A DNA stretch of 64,000 bases. Source: Acidisphaera sp. (GTDB lineage Bacteria; Pseudomonadota; Alphaproteobacteria; Acetobacterales; Acetobacteraceae). The DNA is taken from positions 1 through 64,000 of the forward strand of contig JAFAYM010000267.1 in assembly GCA_019240395.1 (NCBI GenBank), written 5' to 3'. Position numbers and translations under genes: made by a program. The notes under the pieces are model-generated. The model was not told where the DNA came from. It saw nothing but the letters and a program-made list of their open reading frames with translations, and made no database searches. Positions 61,871 to 64,000 of this stretch are shown here, piece by piece. How positions within the stretch are numbered: the stretch's first letter is position 1; the number at the start of each line of letters is the position of its first letter.

Positions 61871-62799
61871 CACATATACAGCTTTTCGCTCGTCAGGTTC
61901 GTGTAGAGGCTCGCGACCACCTCACCATAGCCGTTAAACAGCTTCGTCGGCACCCTCTCATCGCTGCCCAGCAGCCGCTCCGTCGCTTGGCTCCAGCGCG
62001 GGTGCGGCACCGCGGGATTGACATTGGCCCAGAAGCCGTACTCGTCGGGGTTGATAGCCTGCCAGAAATTCACCGGCCGCTGGTCGGTGAAGGTGATCTT
62101 GATGATCGCCTTGGCGGATTTGAAGCCGTATTTCCACGGCAGCAGAAGCCGGATCGGCCCGCCATCCTGCGGCGGCAGCTTCTTCCCATACATGCCGGTC
62201 GCCAGGAAGGGCAGCTCGTTGGCCGCTTCGGCCATCGTGACGCCCTCGATATAGGGCCAGGGATACCAGCTCTGCCGCAGGCCCGGCATGGTCTTGCGGT
62301 CCTGCACCGTCTCGAAGACGACATACTTCGCCGAAGCGGTCGGCTGGGCGATGCGCAGCAGGGCGGTCAGCGGAAAGCCGGTCCACGGCACCGTCATCGC
62401 CCAGGCCTCGACGCAACGATGGCGATAGACCCGCTCCTCGAGCGAGACCTGCGTGAGGAGATCCTCGAGCGCAATGGTGCGCGGCTTGTCGACCATTCCC
62501 GCGAGACTGATCGACCACGGAGCCTGCGGCAGTTTCTGCGCCTGCTGCACGATGTCCTTGGAATCGCCGAACTCGTAATAGTTGTTGTAGGTCGTGGAAT
62601 CAGCCTCCGCGGTGATGGCGCGGCCGGGACTGAAGCGCGGGTCCGTGACAGGCGCCGATTGTGCGCGGGCCGGCAGGGCGAGCCCCGTGGCGGCGACCCC
62701 AAGCGCCGCCTTGATCAGCGGCCGACGGGCGATCGCCACACGCTCCGGCGTCGCCCTGGCCTCGGCGATCTCCCAGCTGCGCGGGTTGCGAAGCAGCAT
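61870..62799 (-). CDS. msrP: Protein-methionine-sulfoxide reductase catalytic subunit MsrP
   Basis: A 309-residue periplasmic molybdoenzyme of the sulfite-oxidase fold that repairs oxidised methionines. ATG follows gcaggaggcaacg. A twin-arginine signal ARRPLIKAALGVAATGLALP (about 24-43) ends in ARA. YNNYYEFG (about 71-78) and the cofactor-binding Cys in YRHRCVEAWAMTVPW (about 125-139) are typical. Electrons normally come from MsrQ, which is not next to it here. Confidence 0.93.
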   Translation of the reverse strand: MLLRNPRSWEIAEARATPERVAIARRPLIKAALGVAATGLALPARAQSAPVTDPRFSPGRAITAEADSTTYNNYYEFGDSKDIVQQAQKLPQAPWSISLAGMVDKPRTIALEDLLTQVSLEERVYRHRCVEAWAMTVPWTGFPLTALLRIAQPTASAKYVVFETVQDRKTMPGLRQSWYPWPYIEGVTMAEAANELPFLATGMYGKKLPPQDGGPIRLLLPWKYGFKSAKAIIKITFTDQRPVNFWQAINPDEYGFWANVNPAVPHPRWSQATERLLGSDERVPTKLFNGYGEVVASLYTNLTSEKLYM

Positions 62800-63110
62800 C
62801 GTTGCCTCCTGCGGATCGCCGCATTCACTTGGTGCACTCTACCGGAGCCTGTCCTTCGCTGCTCTCACCGTTGCGTAACTCCGGCCGCCGCGGGGCAGGT
62901 CGCGGCAGCGGTCCGCAGACGGTGCCAGGGCGGTTGACACGCTTCATGAAGCCCAAGCATGTTAGCCATGAGTCCAGCGCATATAACCACGGCCTTGGAC
63001 ACCGCCAAGGGCTGCGTGGGGCTGTCGGGGGACGGTCTGCTGAGAGTGCTAGTAACGAGTGGCCTGCTCGGACAATCGTCCGGCGGCTTTGCAGCGGGGG
63101 ATGACAACAC
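62800..63110. other. 311-bp divergent intergenic region between msrP and the binding-protein gene
   Basis: No gene seen. TTGACA at 62934-62939 on the plus strand is a good -35, with only a weak -10 candidate (catgtt, 62958-62963; 18 bp). Between them gcttcatgaagc (62941-62952) is a perfect 12-bp palindrome, as in the rpoH promoter. The msrP ribosome binding site is at about 62806-62811. Confidence 0.5.
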
Positions 63111-64000
63111 ATGCGTAACACGGCTCGCGGCTTGCTGGCCGGCCTAGTAACGGGATTGGCCGCTTCCGGCGTCTTGCTGGGCGTGCCGCCGGCGATGGCG
63201 GCGACGGTCGGACCGGTGACGGACGACATCGGCGTGGTCCGCATCGCCAAGGGTGCGCCGATCCAGATCGGCGGCTACTGGGTGCTCTCCGGGCCCGACA
63301 CCGCGTTGGGTCTCGATGAAAGACGCGGCGTCGAGATCGCCATGAAGGACGCGGGCGACAGCCTGCTCGGCCATCCGCTGAAGCTGGTTGCCGAGGACGA
63401 CGGGTGCAACGCCGAGGGCGGGCAGACCGCGGCGACCAAGCTCGCCGCCAATCCGCAGATCGTCATCGTGCTCGGGCCCGCCTGCTCCAGCTCCAACACG
63501 CCGGCGGCGCCGATCCTCTGGCAGGCGGGAATCACCGATATCGACACGGCGGCGACCGCACCGGCACTGACGGCGGCAAACCGCAAGCCGGAATATGACG
63601 GCCTGGTGCGCACCGTGTTCAGCGACGCCGACCAGGGCAAGGCCGACGCCGCCTACATCTTCAACGTGCTGAAGGCCCGGCGGGCGGTCGCCATGCACGA
63701 CGGCAGCCCGTATGCGCAGCAGCTCGCCGCGGTGTTCGCCGCCAACTTCAAGCAGCTCGGCGGCGAGGTGCTGTCGACCGAGGCGGTGGCGCCGACCGAC
63801 GTCGACATGCACCCCGTGCTGACCCGCATCGCCAGCGAGAAGCCGGACGTGCTCTATCTGCCGATGTTCATCGCGGCGACGGCGCAGATCCTGCGCCAGG
63901 CGAAGGACACCTCGGGTCTCGAGCATACGCACATGTTCGGCGGCAGCTCGCTGGCCGCGGCCGACTTCATCGAGGCGGCCGGCCCGGCGGTGGTCGGCTT
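63111..64000 (+). CDS. Branched-chain amino acid-type ABC transporter substrate-binding protein (3' end outside window)
   Basis: The frame is open from ATG 63111 to the window edge, 296 codons. A signal peptide is clear (LLAGLVTGLAASGVLLGV, cleavage after AMA). The mature part is a type 1 periplasmic binding fold like LivJ: GGYWVLSGPDTALGLDERRG (about 62-81), LLGHPLKLVAEDDGCNAEGG (about 90-109), IVLGPACSSSNTPAAPILWQ and a second-lobe start RAVAMHDGSPYAQQLAAVF. It contains a Cys pair expected in LivJ-like proteins. Ligand may be an amino acid, amide or aromatic acid. The remaining transporter genes would be to the right. Confidence 0.88.
   Translation, partial: MRNTARGLLAGLVTGLAASGVLLGVPPAMAATVGPVTDDIGVVRIAKGAPIQIGGYWVLSGPDTALGLDERRGVEIAMKDAGDSLLGHPLKLVAEDDGCNAEGGQTAATKLAANPQIVIVLGPACSSSNTPAAPILWQAGITDIDTAATAPALTAANRKPEYDGLVRTVFSDADQGKADAAYIFNVLKARRAVAMHDGSPYAQQLAAVFAANFKQLGGEVLSTEAVAPTDVDMHPVLTRIASEKPDVLYLPMFIAATAQILRQAKDTSGLEHTHMFGGSSLAAADFIEAAGPAVVG

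Overview
This 64 kb window is GC-rich chromosomal DNA (roughly 65-72% by eye) from an alphaproteobacterium, probably of the Rhodospirillales; the order is inference. The class is suggested by a pyruvate dehydrogenase with separate E1-alpha, lipoyl-bearing E1-beta and E2 genes next to an ftsB-like gene, the DUF6476 / RluD-type / rpoH neighbourhood, mfd-sdhE divergent from recG, and promoter sites of the EcfG general-stress type.

Layout: 1-9 kb holds a partial class III adenylyl cyclase/ATPase, an S41 peptidase-like protein, a Crp/Fnr regulator, a D-2-hydroxyacid dehydrogenase, a cupredoxin lipoprotein, a DUF3859-like secreted protein, an enoyl-CoA hydratase with a cupin, and a manganese catalase behind a stress promoter. 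9.2-16.2 kb is one minus-strand operon, ehuABCD-eutAB-doeAB, for uptake and breakdown of ectoine and hydroxyectoine; eutC and the usual regulator are missing. Divergent from it, 16.6-22.0 kb holds a plus-strand cluster of clearly lower GC: a mandelate-racemase-type enzyme, an ornithine-cyclodeaminase-family enzyme and a complete polar-amino-acid-type ABC transporter. It sits between a possible transposase remnant and the 3' end of a tRNA-Glu gene, so it looks like an acquired island. Its substrate is not obvious, and it is the best candidate here for an undescribed pathway.

22.3-34.3 kb is mostly housekeeping: tRNA-Glu, DUF6476, an RluD-type pseudouridine synthase, rpoH with a palindrome inside its promoter, purA, hisZ, smpB, dapA, a soluble lytic transglycosylase, pgpA and pncC. 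34.3-43.1 kb is a minus-strand central-carbon block: ftsB-like, pdhA, pdhB, pdhC, a GNAT acetyltransferase, lpdA, lipA, ratA and a threonine-aldolase-family gene. It makes, lipoylates and recycles the pyruvate dehydrogenase complex.

43.1-64 kb carries a secreted protein of unknown function with a glycosyltransferase, a GST, a FrnE-type DsbA protein, a BASS-type transporter, a PHB-depolymerase-type esterase behind a second stress promoter, mfd/sdhE/recG, two envelope or stress proteins, a GldA-GldF-GldG-like ABC operon with DUF4340 and Nudix genes, msrP with a small membrane protein, and the start of a branched-chain amino acid-type binding protein cut by the window edge. No CRISPR array, rRNA or intact insertion sequence was seen.
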